64,000 nt of DNA from NCBI GenBank assembly GCA_026120185.1, contig JANUWF010002121.1, forward strand, positions 619,501 to 683,500, given 5' to 3'. This DNA comes from Voacanga thouarsii. Its lineage: Eukaryota > Streptophyta > Magnoliopsida > Gentianales > Apocynaceae. This document shows, one piece after another, positions 1-11,506 of the stretch. Below the pieces are notes generated by a model. That model saw nothing but the letters and a program-made list of their open reading frames with translations. It made no database searches and was not told the DNA's origin. The position numbers and the translations under genes were made by a program. The number at the start of each line of letters is the position of its first letter. The first letter of the stretch is position 1.

Positions 1-586
1 GAGGAAAATAGAATGAATTAATGTTCTTAAGGTGTCAAAGGCTAAAAGAAATCAAAGGATAGCATGAATAGTAAAATTCAAGCAAAACTATTGGGGCTGT
101 TTTTACCCTGTATTGTGTCATGGGAGCCAATACTTAGAAAAGGGCTCACATAATAAATTTCAAAGTCTTATGGTTATTTTGGTATATCATAGAGCTAAAT
201 CAGAGCTGTGGATTGAAAATTGTGTGCAAAACAAAATCGTGTGTCAAAGCAACAAAATTTTAGGATTTTGCATGGGAAGTGAATGAACTTAAGAAAGAAT
301 AATTGTGTGATTTTGGATGAAATGAATGAGAAATATGGAGTGAATCCCTTGTCCATGAAGGGAGGAAGGATATGAAAAAAATAAAAAGAAAGAATTGAAC
401 AAACGATGAAAAAACAACAGGAATGAAAGTTGAACGTTTTCCTTAACCGTCGGCCTCGTCGGCTAAACGTCAATTGGACATCGCCGAACCGTCGGGCACA
501 TTCGCTGGACGTTGGATATCCGTCGGCTACTTTTTTACCAAACACGACTTAACCTAAAAACGATGTTTGGTGTAGGTTTATCAATA

Positions 587-642
587 AACGGCCAATGATA
601 CATTAGAAACGGTGGAAACGGCGGTCGAACGGCTGTGAACGG
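587..642 (+). promoter_or_regulatory. Cluster of five AACGG motifs
   Basis: AACGG occurs at 587, 608, 617, 628 and 638, all on the same strand, with the last four spaced 9-11 bases apart. AACGG is the core of the mitosis-specific activator element bound by three-repeat MYB proteins in plants. Whether it is functional in this LTR is an inference. Confidence 0.4.
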
Positions 643-1579
643 GAAAAGTAAATTAGGACACAAGGTGAGTCCCTTTGATTTCTAAAACCTTTAGAAAGCT
701 AGTGTGATTTACTTTTCCATGAAATGCTGCATTTTATACCATTTTAGAAATCCTTGAATATGTTTTAGGTTTTCTGAGCAAGAATTATTCTTATGCCACT
801 TTGGGCTCAAAAGAACTTCATATTTGGCTTGGAAACATTAATAGATGATCAAAGCATGAATTTGTGAAATTAGTCCTTTATTGATTAAAAACTTGGAACT
901 TTTGGGTAAATGGTAAATTTGGGAATCCGGTATTCATGAATTCACTAGAATGCCCTTATAGGAACATTTTATAGAAACATGTTTAAAAACTTTGAATTTA
1001 ATCCTCTTTTCGGATTAGAATTTTGGATTTCTTGAAATGAGTTCCTTTTGGTATTTGGTAAATGATCCAAATGTTCTTATTCGAATGTTTTGTGGAAACC
1101 TTTGGAATCCTGTATTCAATAAATGACCAAAATATCCTTGCTGGAACTTTTATGAACACTTTTCAAATCGGGTAAGGGTAAAATGACCCGAATACCCTCA
1201 AAAAGACTTTTGGAATCGGGTATGGGTAAAATGACCCGAATACCTTTGGAAATGACTTTTGTGATTGAGTACTAAAATGATCATATGCTTTTCTAATATA
1301 GTTAATGCTTTCCTAATATATTATGAGATAAACATTCCACTTGAATTTGAAAGCATTACCAAGTACTCGATTTTATAAATATCTTGAATATGAAATATCT
1401 CATGTGATCTTTTCAATTTCCAAATCCTGATTTTGGCAAAGTGCTTTTCCTAACATGGAAAATGGTTTTTTGAAGTGCTCAAGTGCAAGCCTTCTATATA
1501 GGTTTGGAAACACGATGAACAATATGAATCCTGAATTTCTTGATTTCTTAAACTTGTCAATCCTTGAATCCAATACATG

Positions 1580-1800
1580 ACTAACTTGAATACTTTCCGT
1601 AAGCACTAACTTGAATACTTTCCGTAAGCACTAACTTGAATACTTGACGTATGCACTAACTTAAATACTTGGCGTAAGCACTAACTTGATTAGTTGGCGT
1701 GTGCACTAACTCGAATACTTGGCGTAAGCACTAACTTGAATACTTGGTGTTTGCACTAACTTGAATACTTGGGATAAGCTCTAACTTAATTCTCGATAGT
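1580..1800. repeat. 25-bp tandem repeat, about nine copies
   Basis: Units start at 1580, 1605, 1630, 1655, 1680, 1705, 1730, 1755 and 1780, exactly 25 bases apart, each beginning ACTAACTTGAATACTT or a close variant (the last begins TCTAAC). Variation concentrates in the last nine bases of each unit. The array lies inside the gypsy-type LTR. Confidence 0.9.
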
Positions 1801-2406
1801 GCACTACGGCGAACTTACCCTTCTGGCGACACACGGTTGAGTGCTATAGACTACGGTCTAAGCATAATGATACGTGGTGTCAAAGGCAAAGCCTTCTAAG
1901 CTTTGCATACAGGCTGACTTTCTTTTGGAAAAAGCATCTGTGATCTGTAAATCGGGGCAATGGTTTCAAATTGAAATACAGTTTTTCAAAAATGATTGTT
2001 CTGAATAAACTCTACCTTAGAGAGTTTAAGAATTGCTTCCAAACTGAAAATGATATGCTTTTCCCAAAGATTTTATGTGTCCTGATTCTTTCATAAAACA
2101 CTAGCACACAAGGGACTCACTGAGCGGTACGCTCACACGTGTGTTATCTCTTTTGAAAAATTCAGGATCAGAGGCACAGCGAAGGCATAGTGGACTCCTA
2201 GAGGCTCATGCTATATCTTGGACCTATTATACCCGTTTGAGTATGTATCGGAAGCTAAATTCTTGTACTTTTCTATGTTGGAAAAAAAAAATTTCTGCTA
2301 CCTTTTGAGTAAAGTTTGTTATAAAGACCCCTTGTCTAAGTAATCAGACGGGGTGACATCCTATAAAGTTATAGCCCACTACATTATGAAAATATGGGGT
2401 GTTACA

Positions 2407-3230
2407 ATAGCAATATTAATTATAGTAGTAATAATAAAATCATCATAACAATTTGAGTATCAAAAGTAACAATAATATTACTATTAATAATTAAAAGTAG
2501 TAATAACTTTTCTATTAATAAATAAAGTAGTAATCAAACAAGTAAAAGTAATAATAATATTTATCATAGCAAAAGTAGCATTCATAATAGTAATAATAAT
2601 ATTTGCACTAGTATTGTCAATAATATTAATGCAATAGCAATAACAATATTAATCTTCAATATCAACCATATCATCACATCTTTTAATGATATATAGAACC
2701 CATTCTCATGTCTCCTAATAAACATGTCATAGTCCCACATTAAAAATCAAGATCCAAATTTAATACATAAAGATGTCCTAATGCATGTCTCAACCTTTAT
2801 CATAAGATCACTCATGCCATAAATATTTCCCCGACATCATCATAAATCATATCAATCCTTCTATACTAGCAATAACAATATTAATCTTCAATATCAACCA
2901 TATCATCACATCTTTTAATGATATATAGAACCCATTTTCATGTCTCCTAATAAACATGTCATAGTCCCACATTAAAAATCAAGATCCAAATTTAATACAT
3001 AAAGATGTCCTAATGCATGTCTCAACCTTTATCATAAGATCACTCATGCCATAAATATTTCCCCGACATCATCATAAATCATATCAATCCTTCTATACTA
3101 ACATCATCCTATACTACTTGTTTTCAAAAGAAATAAGAAGGTTAGATCAAAATACCGGTCTTGATGATCGTTTTGAAGATGATGTTTGACGATCTCAACC
3201 GAAAAGATCTCAATCTAACCAATAACATCA
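2407..3230 (-). mobile_element. Fragment of a 4-kb G1-type gypsy LTR, AT-rich mid-part
   Basis: The sequence matches by eye the AT-rich middle of the G1-type LTR at 42180-43200: the same run of aagtaacaataatattact, then a block around 'ccccgacatc' and a 'gtttgacgat' block. Order and strand agree with the minus-oriented copies. Around 3230 the resemblance stops and a different LTR type begins, so this is a broken remnant. A tandem duplication lies at 2636-3099. It has no coding potential. Confidence 0.55.
2636..3099. repeat. Tandem duplication of a 232-bp unit
   Basis: Bases 2636-2867 are repeated at 2868-3099. The one difference I see by eye is a C/T in 'cccattctcatg' versus 'cccattttcatg'. 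The near identity implies a duplication much younger than the surrounding LTR, or a recent copying or assembly event. Confidence 0.9.
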
Positions 3231-3508
3231 ACACCATAAGATTTCAATCATATGAACATGATAAAATGTATTATTAACTCAGTCCATTCACCATAATCAA
3301 TCATACAGTGCATTCACCACAATTAATCATACTATGACCATCATTATGACCCACCATATGGCAGGAGTGTCCCACACCCTACCTCCATTTCCATAATGAA
3401 AAACATGTTTCTAGTTAAGGACGGCTCTACTGCAAATATCATCACATCATTAAGAAAGAGACAACCTTTTGGAGGTGGCCACTAGCCAAAAAGTGTTCTT
3501 AAACCCAT
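3231..3508 (-). mobile_element. Gypsy LTR remnant (host LTR), part 1
   Basis: This noncoding stretch holds a degraded match to the 'gaggtggccac' block that in related LTRs precedes 'gagtactcaa'. It is interrupted at 3508 by the solo LTR and resumes at 4908 with 'cttgagtactcaag'. The order of blocks fits a minus-oriented LTR of the TGTAACACCCC type. Confidence 0.45.
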
Positions 3509-4907
3509 TGATAGGGGCAAAATTCATCTGTATTTTTCTAATTATTTGAGGTTGTTTTGTGATATATTTGGTGCAATAACTAGGCATATTCTTTCATATT
3601 TGATATTTTACCCTTGAAAATGTGTTTTGAATTTTTATTACAAAAAATGACGAAAAATGAAAAATCTCAGCGCTGTTAGAGCACGGCTGGGGTCGGCCGT
3701 GACCCACGGAGCCAACGCTGGCCCCGACCCTATTCTGGACGAAAGAGGGAATTTTAAAAAAAAAAAAAAAAAGAGCATGACTTGCCAAATAGAGCCAATG
3801 CCGGCCTTGAACTGCCCAATGTCGGAGAATTTTCCTTTCAAGCACGGATTTGGTAATTTCCCAAGAGTTTTGGTATTTTCCAATCTCTACTCGGCTCAAA
3901 ACTCTTAGGGAATGAACATTAGCCTCTTCAAAGCCTATTTAAACAAGAAAAATACAAGACAAATGTGTGAATCCAAGGATTAAAATTGCCAATCACTCAC
4001 AAGAAGAGGAGATTCATCATTCAAGGGGCATTATTCAATAAGGTTTTCAAAGAGAAGGAGGACTTGTCTATGAGTTCTTTCTTTTACCTTTGTTTTCTTT
4101 TTCTAGAATAATGATGCAATTATTGTTTTTATTGTAATTTGACATTATTTTGGGCTTTATGGTTTTTGGATTAATTTAGCTATTTGATCAATTTTCTATC
4201 ATTCTTGGTGTTTGATTTCTTGTAATTATGGAAAAGTTCGTGAAGTTAGATTTAGTTCTAATTGACTTGGGGAATGGTGTTAGGAGTTGATTTAATTTTA
4301 TTAATTTCATATTTGTTATTTCTTAACGAACTTAGGAAAAGAAATTAAGACAAAGAATTGGAGTAATCAAAAATTAAGACAAAGTATAGGGTTATTGGCT
4401 AATTTCATGTTCATTATCACCTAGAGTATAGGGATAATTGTTGAATGATGAGTTTAATGCATCTTTTTGGTTACGTTGGTTTGATTAGGAAGTCTACTAA
4501 TTTAATAATGAGATAGTGAGTTTATGACTTGAAAAATGATTGAACTCCATTCTAATTCCTTCATGATACCAAGATGATGATTAATTTCAATATTTACCAA
4601 AATGAATCATTGTCATGGTTTCTAGAATAGTTGTCTAAATAGCATATTCCTACATCTTTGAGTTGTATATATTTTTTATTTTTCTTTTTATCATCTTATC
4701 ACTTTATTAAGTCAGTTAAATAATGAATGAAAAATGATTAGTGTGTACTTGTTTCTTTGAGGATCGACACTAGTTAATTTCCTATACTATGCTTGCGATG
4801 AATATACTTACTCATATATGTAATTTGGGATTAAAGTTTTAATTAAAACTTGGCTAAGGGATGGATTTAAATTTAAGAATTTTTATACATCCAAAATTCA
4901 CACATCA
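3509..4907 (+). mobile_element. Solo LTR, 1399 bp, with target duplication CCCAT
   Basis: The element starts TGATAGGGGC and ends CACATCA (TG...CA). It is flanked by perfect 5-bp duplications, CCCAT at 3504-3508 and 4908-4912. No internal region or second LTR is present, so it is a solo LTR. The layout (GC-rich stretch near the 5' third, then AT-rich sequence, then 'gaggatcgacactag' near the 3' end) resembles plant Athila/Tat-type gypsy LTRs, but I do not assign a clade. Overlapping short reading frames at 3594-3908 lie in its GC-rich part and are not genes. Confidence 0.88.
3664..3740 (+). other. GC-rich paired-box module (divergent copy)
   Basis: A GC-rich island in the solo LTR begins 'agagcacggctgg', continues with 'cggagccaacgctggcc' and ends 'ctattctgg'. 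Its framework parallels the palindromic module in the Copia-4 LTR (54145-54196), which begins 'agagcacaaccggcgcc' and ends 'ctattcggg'. Confidence 0.5.
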
Positions 4908-5560
4908 CCCATGTAAGCCAATATAAAAGCATAGCCCCTCTTGAGTACTCAAGAATCACAAACATAAGCACGAGATCAACAAATGTCACAACATAGCTCA
5001 ATACATTTTAAAAAACAAAACACTTTTCCAAAATATTTTCTTTCCTAAAAATACATTAAATACAAGTGCATGTAAATTGGATTCATTCTAAGATTTTTAG
5101 AAATTTATAGTTTCATGCTATGGCTTTTGAAAACCTTTTGGTGCCTGAGAATGCAACTATAAGTTCTTCATGAAATTAGTGCAAGATTTCCTAATCATCC
5201 TATCATATATAGGTGATTTGTCAAAACATAGCATTCTTAAACATTGCATAATCATATATATGCTTCCAAATACTTTATATTATTTTCATAGGATAAGCAA
5301 GCATGCTTTCATAAAGTAGTTATCATAAAAAAGTTTATTTGAAAACGTTTCATGAATGTGGGGACTTATATAAATACCTAAATTTATGAAAACATGAAAT
5401 TCAGGGATTTACAACATGCAAAATTTTTAAAGCAAAAGGTTCATGCCTCGATATTATAAAAAATACATAGCTAAAATGGAGTTGAAAATCAAAGGACTCA
5501 TCTTGTCTAGCTAATGCTTCAATGTATCATTGTAAGTTTTAGTGTTCATCAAGTCAAACT
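4908..5560 (-). mobile_element. Gypsy LTR remnant (host LTR), part 2
   Basis: This continues part 1 after the solo LTR. It contains 'cttgagtactcaag' and a 'cagggatttacaac' block resembling the 'gggacttacct' block of related LTRs. It ends AAACT at 5556-5560, the left target duplication of the next solo LTR. I see no coding sequence. Confidence 0.5.
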
Positions 5561-8500
5561 TGTAACACCCCACACCCTAGGTACCTAGATAGGGCAGGAT
5601 GTCGCCCCGTGCAAAGGACCACCAAAGGACCAGGAGTCTTTATAACAAGGTACAAAATAAAACGAAAACTGCTAAATAAAATAAAAAGGATAATTCCATT
5701 ACATCTGAAAGCAAAACTTATACAAGTCTGGAAAATCAAAATTAACAAGCGTCTCTTGAAATAAATTCAACCACAACTAAATAAATAAATTGGAGCACAA
5801 CCCTAACTTCGCCCCGCTCACTGAAAGCAATCTCCAGAAATCATGATATAAAAGGTGTGAGATTGACATCTCAGTAAGTCCCGTGTATGCAAATGTCAGT
5901 TAAAACCATTTCATGTATGCAGATTTATAAAAACCACAAAATCGTGTTTGCAAGCCAATCTCATCAACAACCGACATAAAAAGGAGCCTTGCTCAATCAA
6001 TCCAAAACAGTTCACAATAAATCATTGTTTCATCACAATCATTATTCAGTAAATAGGGATTAGTAAATGATTCAACAATATAGTAACATAATCCATATCA
6101 TGGATACCACCATGATAGCTTCCCAATGTATTCTTTCAACAATGGGCAGTGGGGAATTCACCCACCAAGTGAGATACTCCTCCATCTCTTCACCTAATAC
6201 TCCGATTGTCCAATCCGGGTCATCAGTGTCCACATGGACTAATATGCTAGCTTCCAAGTTGAGTTTATCTTCTGGAAGTGGCCACCTACCAGAAGACTCA
6301 CTCCTGCTCTTCGAAACTAGTACTACTAGCCTACCCCTGCTGAGTACTCAACGCTCTCCATTCAGGGGTAGAATCATTTTCCCTTTTCTGAAAGTCTTTA
6401 ATTAATTTGATTGCAAAACGTGGTTTTTCATAATAGCGTTTCCAAATCGTTTGACAATGGTTTAAGATATCATTTTCGAAGTTTGAACAATTAAAATTTA
6501 GCAAATTCGTTTTTGAAAATAGAACATCCACGTTTCCAATCCAAATCTCACAACAATCCAACATAACTCATCATTTTTAGTCAAGGTTCAATCCTTATGT
6601 CAAAGCATCATATTGATACCAATTTCAAATAATATTGTAAAAATTGCTTGCAAACAAGTAACATTTATCAAAACAGTTATGCAGGGACTTACCTGGATAT
6701 ATCACAGCTAAATCCAACTCAATCGATTGCTCTAATTTCCTCTCCTTTCTTATCTAGAGCAAATAACCCCGCAATTATGATTTAATCATTCCACCCATTA
6801 TTTCATACAACATGACTCTTCAGGATTTTATTATTCACCTATTGCATCCATGGTATTTGATTCACCAAATCACATATATAACTTTCCTTTACGATTCTAT
6901 TGATCATGACCGTGCATTGATCTAGATCAATTCTTCACATGACCTCTTCCTTATTAAACTAACATAAAATCATTATAAATAGCCCCATAAACATTAAAAG
7001 ATCTCATATTTTTCCTATTTAGCATGAATCTAGGTTCATCATGGCAAGATACATCAATGTCCTATCTCATACATGCTTTGTCTATGGCTTTCATCAACAT
7101 GTTCATCAATCTAATATATTCATGCATTCATACTACACTCCATAAGCATCCTTAAGTCAATATTTTGAAGTTTAAGACCTTGTAAATCAATAAAAATAGG
7201 ATCTTGATTACCTCTTAGCGATTTAGACTTAAATCACAGCAACTCTTTGTTGACTAGCTTGAGTTTGATCACTAGTTGAAGAGTTTGGATCGCTTGGATG
7301 TCCTTGATCAAGACTCCCCAAAGAATGGGTAAAATTAGTCCCTTATGATCGAGATTTAGGAGAAGAAGACGAGAGGAATTGAAGAGGAGTTGATGAAGAG
7401 TTGAGGAGTTGCTTACCTTAGAGTTGGTTTTCAGCTTTGATGGAGTTTTGGGTGCTATTTTGGTCCAGATGTGGAGGAGGGTTGGCGGCTGGAATTTCTG
7501 AGCAATGGAGGGTTTTTAGGGTTTGTTTGAGGCTGATTGATGAAGGAGATAGGTTAGACTGAGGTGCTTTAAGGTTTAGGTGTTTGAAGAAGTTTTGGCC
7601 TTACTAGGGTTTCTTGATCAAAACAGAAAATTGTTCAGCTTTGGTGTTCTCTAGGGTTGCCGAGATTATGGAGGGGAATTAGGGTTGGTGGCTGCTGTGT
7701 TTGTGTAGCTGAGGGTGCTGAGATTCTGGACAGGAAGAGAGGAAAAATCTGATGGGTTTTGAGTCCCTATAATAGCGAAAATAGGAGAGGAAGAATGGGC
7801 CTTTGTGCAGCTGTTTTTCTGCTTGATAGCTAGGGCACTTTTGTGCAGATTTTGTGCTGGAAATTTTAGGCAGAATAGGTGTGAACAGTGATGAAAATTC
7901 TGAGGGTCTAGGGCTGAAATTCTGGTTTCCTTTTGGCTGAAGACAAGTCCTAGTTAGTTAGGGTTTTCTTGGCCAATCTTAGCTAGGGTTTGGGAGTGTT
8001 TTAGGTAAGTTGTCTTTACCCTAAGTGGCAGCTGCTAGAAGGGAGTTTTCCAGAAAACCCTAGAGAGGAATTAGGTCATCTAATTAGGAAATAGCTATTA
8101 AATAGTTATTAGGAAATAAAATTCTGGTTTCCTATTCATGCCTACTGAAATTTCCCCTAAGGCTTCGAAAATTCCTGGATTTATCCAAGAGATAAATACT
8201 CCATTTAATTTCACCTCCAAGTCTTTTATTTCCATTAAGAAAATATTATTTGAAAGAAGATAAAATATGGGAATTTATTTCCTTGAAAATAATACCTATA
8301 TGCTTTCTTATATATGCTTTTCTTTACTAATATATTATTAAAATTCTCTAAAAGGTTATGATAAGATATTAGAACCAACAATTTAATTTGTTCTCAAATA
8401 TTTTATAAAATTTTTAAATAAATCACTCTCCTAATTTATTTTTCTCTTCTTAGGAAATTAATTTCCTAGTGGCTAGTCTCCTAGAGATTTCGGCCAAACT

Positions 8501-8808
8501 AGGGAAAAGTTAGGGAAGGAGGAAGGAAAATAAGAGAATGAAAAGGATTTGAAATTGCTAGGATTCAAACTCAAGCCCGTCAAGGTTTAAATGCTCTCCC
8601 CACTTGCTTTGCCCTTTTTTTCCAATAAACTCTCCTCAATAAATGAAAGCTCATGCAATTAAACTATTTCAAGAACAAATTAATTCATGCAATCCACAAC
8701 CAATATTTTCATGAAAAATAATTCAAATCATCAAATGTGGTATAACTTAATATGACATGCATGACTTTTCCCTCACTTACCCAAGACGGTCTAACATGGG
8801 GTATTACA
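5561..8808 (-). mobile_element. Solo gypsy LTR, 3248 bp, with target duplication AAACT
   Basis: It begins TGTAACACCCCA and ends TGGGGTATTACA, so the termini are 11/12 inverted repeats. Perfect duplications AAACT flank it at 5556-5560 and 8809-8813. The left-end block (GTCGCCCCGTG, then 'gtctttataacaagg') is the reverse complement of the block just before the end of the LTR at 1-2406, so this one is minus-oriented. No internal region follows, hence a solo LTR. Termini and size fit the plant Tekay/chromovirus group. The reading frames at 6067-6564 are short and unsupported. Confidence 0.9.
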
Positions 8809-9584
8809 AAACTCACCTACAATAAAGAGGTATCTCTAAATGTGGCATAATTGTATGTATTAAGGACTATAATAGTTAAGGAGCTTATGTTGTATTAGTT
8901 ATGAGGGCTACTATTTAGGCCAACTAAGTTATCTCAAAATCTCCCCCCTATACTTAAAGTTATATTCTACTTATAAGTCACAAGTTATATATTCTAGGTC
9001 ATTGAAGCTTAAGGGAGATTCAATTCTCCACGGACCTTAACCATTTATAAGTTCTGACTACATCAAAATAGTCACTCCTTTTCCTTTATTCTACTAATTT
9101 GATAATCTAATTGCAACTTCAAGTATCTTTAGCACCATGATGTTCTTAATATGCAAGGTTCCACAAACATACATTCCAACGCTTTCTTAATATTCCAAAA
9201 CATGTAAAATTTCAACCATCTCTATGTAAGGAAATATCACAAGTCGCCAAATTAAATCATTTGCTTGCATATTCTCTAGTTAGTTAGCCTTATATTTTCT
9301 TCTCTCATAAGCTCTTCATTACTTTTCTAAAACCAATTCTCCATATTTCATCACCTCAAAACACATCTATAGTGTTGAAATACACAACAAGAACTTACCC
9401 CTTCATAGCCGATCAACCTTCAAAAGCAACAATTCCAACCACAACTTCTTCTCAAGCTTTCTTGGATTCAAAAATCAAAAGCTATATCAAAATAATCTAT
9501 ATCACATATAGAACAACTATGCTTCAAGTGAGAAAAGACCTTACCTTCTTGATTGAACCAAAATCAAGCTTTAGAACTGTAATT

Positions 9585-9735
9585 GCCTTTCTTCTTCTTC
9601 TTCTTGGTTTTTTTCTTTTTTTCTTTCCTTCCCTTTTCTTTTTCTTCTTCCTCTCGGTTTCTCTCTCTTTTCTCCCTTTTCCCTCTTCTTTTCTTGTTCC
9701 GGTCCTCTTTTGTCTTCTTTTCTTCTTTTTTGTTG
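9585..9735. repeat. Low-complexity pyrimidine tract (C/T-rich on +)
   Basis: About 150 bases are almost purely C and T, built from ttcttc, ttttc and ccctt units. It sits just right of an 'accttcttgattg' block, a position comparable to the (GA)n microsatellites of the G1-type LTRs. Confidence 0.85.
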
Positions 9736-9790
9736 TTTGTTCTAATAACTTATAATGATTTGATAATATTAGGTGAACTATAGAAGTCAT

Positions 9791-9880
9791 TAGAAGATAA
9801 TGGAAAGTAATGGAAGGTAATTGAAGATAAAGGAAAATAATGGAAGGTAATGTAAAATAGTGGAAGATGATAGAATAAAA
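9791..9880. repeat. Ten-bp tandem repeat, nine units
   Basis: Consecutive decamers follow a TGGAAGATAA-like consensus (tagaagataa, tggaaagtaa, tggaaggtaa, ttgaagataa and so on) with a strict 10-base period and no insertions. Confidence 0.85.
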
Positions 9881-10038
9881 CTAAGGGAATTTCCTAGAAT
9901 GATTTTAAGTCCAATGGGCCTTTCTCTTGGTCTTGAAATTTTCTAAAAATTTTATTTAATTAAATGGCCCACCATATGAAATTAATAAAATGGGCCTCTT
10001 CTTAAATGGACTCTTTTACCATTTAATGAAATGGGTCA

Positions 10039-10328
10039 TGAAAAACCTTAGAAGGGGGGTGAATAAGGTTTTTGGCAAGCAAAAATAATTTTTTCAATTT
10101 GTCTAAAACGCTGAATAATGATGATGCTTGGACTGACGTTATAGATTCATAAAAAGTTATCCAAGGACTCATAGATGTATATCCAAATTTAGACAGCAAA
10201 AGAACATCAAAAGCAGTACATGCACAACTGAATAAAATGAAACAAGAGATATATAGTATTTTATTTAACAATAATCTACATCCACTACCTTAAACTCACA
10301 CTTAAGGATTTTCAACCTTATTTCATTA
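10039..10328 (-). mobile_element. Copia-3 3' LTR, outer part
   Basis: This stretch is near-identical to 25787-26076 of the 5' LTR. It stops after 'tttcatta' at 10328, where Copia-1 leader sequence begins abruptly. Confidence 0.88.
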
Positions 10329-11506
10329 GCAGGACCGCCACTATCGTTGCGAGACAGGACCCAAAAGTGTTTTCTCAAAATTAGTTTTGAGACAAATAAT
10401 TTTATCTTTCAAAATAGTGATTTTGAAAATTTAAAATTAATGTATTTTTCTAAAATATTGATTTTAGATTTTGTTATATTTTTCCAAAATAATGATTTTG
10501 GAATAATAAAAGTATATGTTTATTTTGTTTAAGCATAGTCAATGGCATGGTGGATGGTTATGGACTAAAACCAATTATATCTGTTCATACATTTTACAGT
10601 TTTGGTTTTATGAAATAGGGCATGCGTGTCCTGCCTTCTCTAGAATCCTTGTGTAATTCTCTTCTCATCTAACTCATCTCGAATGTAACTGAAGGTTTTA
10701 TCTCTTTAGCAAATTATGTAATTAGTTTACACAGGTTAGATAGGAGTAGAATTATTTTTAATTTTGGAGATGGCAACCAGAACAAGGTAAGAAAGTAAGA
10801 CCTTCTACTTAAATCATGCATGAACACATAGGGTTAATTATATTAATTTCTTTTATGGCTCAAAGAAATTAATTTAGGAAAAGTCCATAACCATACCGAG
10901 TAATCGCTTTATTACCATGATTATCAATTATGTGATTTATTGATTTTTATACATGTCATTCAATGAAATCACTAAAGGAACAAATCCTTCAATTAATATT
11001 AAACCTAATTCCTTCTATTAATATAGTAAGAACGAGAGTCCTTTTTCGAGACCAGGTTGGGCATGTTCAAACTATGGAATTAAATTCCTTTGGCATTAAA
11101 TTCCTGATTAATGAGTTGGGTTTAACTAAATTCTTTATCCCGGTTGGGCAAACTCAAGCATAAAGAAATTTAGAGGAAAAGTTGGGGTAGCCCAAAAGGC
11201 TTTAAGATTAAAAGTTGTTAATCACCCAATGATCCGGTAGTTACATACGATGTAATTGGTATTGGATACCTACCAATGAACTCAAGGGTGGCTTGTTGGG
11301 CACACCCAAGGTTATTCTTGAGGAATTTGGATACTGGTCCACTAGGAAAGCTTCCAAAAAGCTTTTTTGAATCAGTAATGGGGGCTATTGGTTTAAGTAA
11401 AATACTGCAGTAAAAATGCGTTTAATTAAAGTCCTAATTATTTGCATATCATGTGCATATACAAGTAACTAATATTCTCTATCTTTACATCTACGTCACT
11501 TGCATT
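10329..11506 (+). other. Copia-1 leader (5' untranslated region), truncated
   Basis: It is homologous by eye to the Copia-2 leader (37530-38715, minus strand), for example around 'gaacgagagtcctttttcgag' and the block of 'gttgggca' motifs. It includes a conserved 'ggagatggcaacc' start with a GTAAG-type donor at about 10786. No long ORF is present. Confidence 0.75.

Larger units (their letters stand above)
1..2406 (+). mobile_element. 3' part of a Ty3/gypsy-type LTR, truncated by the window start
   Basis: The stretch ends GGGGTGTTACA at 2396-2406, the 3' terminus typical of plant TGTAACACCCC LTRs. About 60 bases earlier lies a GGGGTGACATCC block. Its reverse complement recurs near the left ends of the LTRs at 5561, 28802 and 46010, so this one runs in the opposite (+) orientation. 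A 'gggactcactgag' block near 2110 has counterparts in those LTRs. Bases 2407-2411 (atagc) would be the target duplication, but the left end lies outside the window. I see no coding potential. Inside are an AACGG cluster (587-642), CCGTCGG-rich sequence (445-530) and a 25-bp tandem array (1580-1800). It could be a solo LTR or the 3' LTR of a full element. Confidence 0.7.
8809..10038 (-). mobile_element. Gypsy LTR remnant (host LTR), part 3
   Basis: This is the same host LTR, continuing after the AAACT duplication. It carries a long pyrimidine-rich tract (9585-9735), a decamer array (9791-9880) and several GGCCCA/TGGGCC hexamers (9915-9995). It is interrupted at 10038 by the Sirevirus-like copia and resumes at 27065, where TGGGCC motifs continue. 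The reading frames through the pyrimidine tract are low-complexity artefacts. Confidence 0.5.

Noticed and set aside
1580..1800. CRISPR-like array
   Set aside because: The repeats are contiguous 25-bp tandem units without unique spacers, inside a plant LTR.
3594..3908. Three overlapping reading frames on both strands
   Set aside because: They exist only because the GC-rich and poly-A part of the solo LTR lacks stops. No domain, and mutually overlapping.
9372..9790. Reading frames rich in Phe/Leu/Ser or Lys/Arg/Glu
   Set aside because: Translations of a pyrimidine tract in the LTR.
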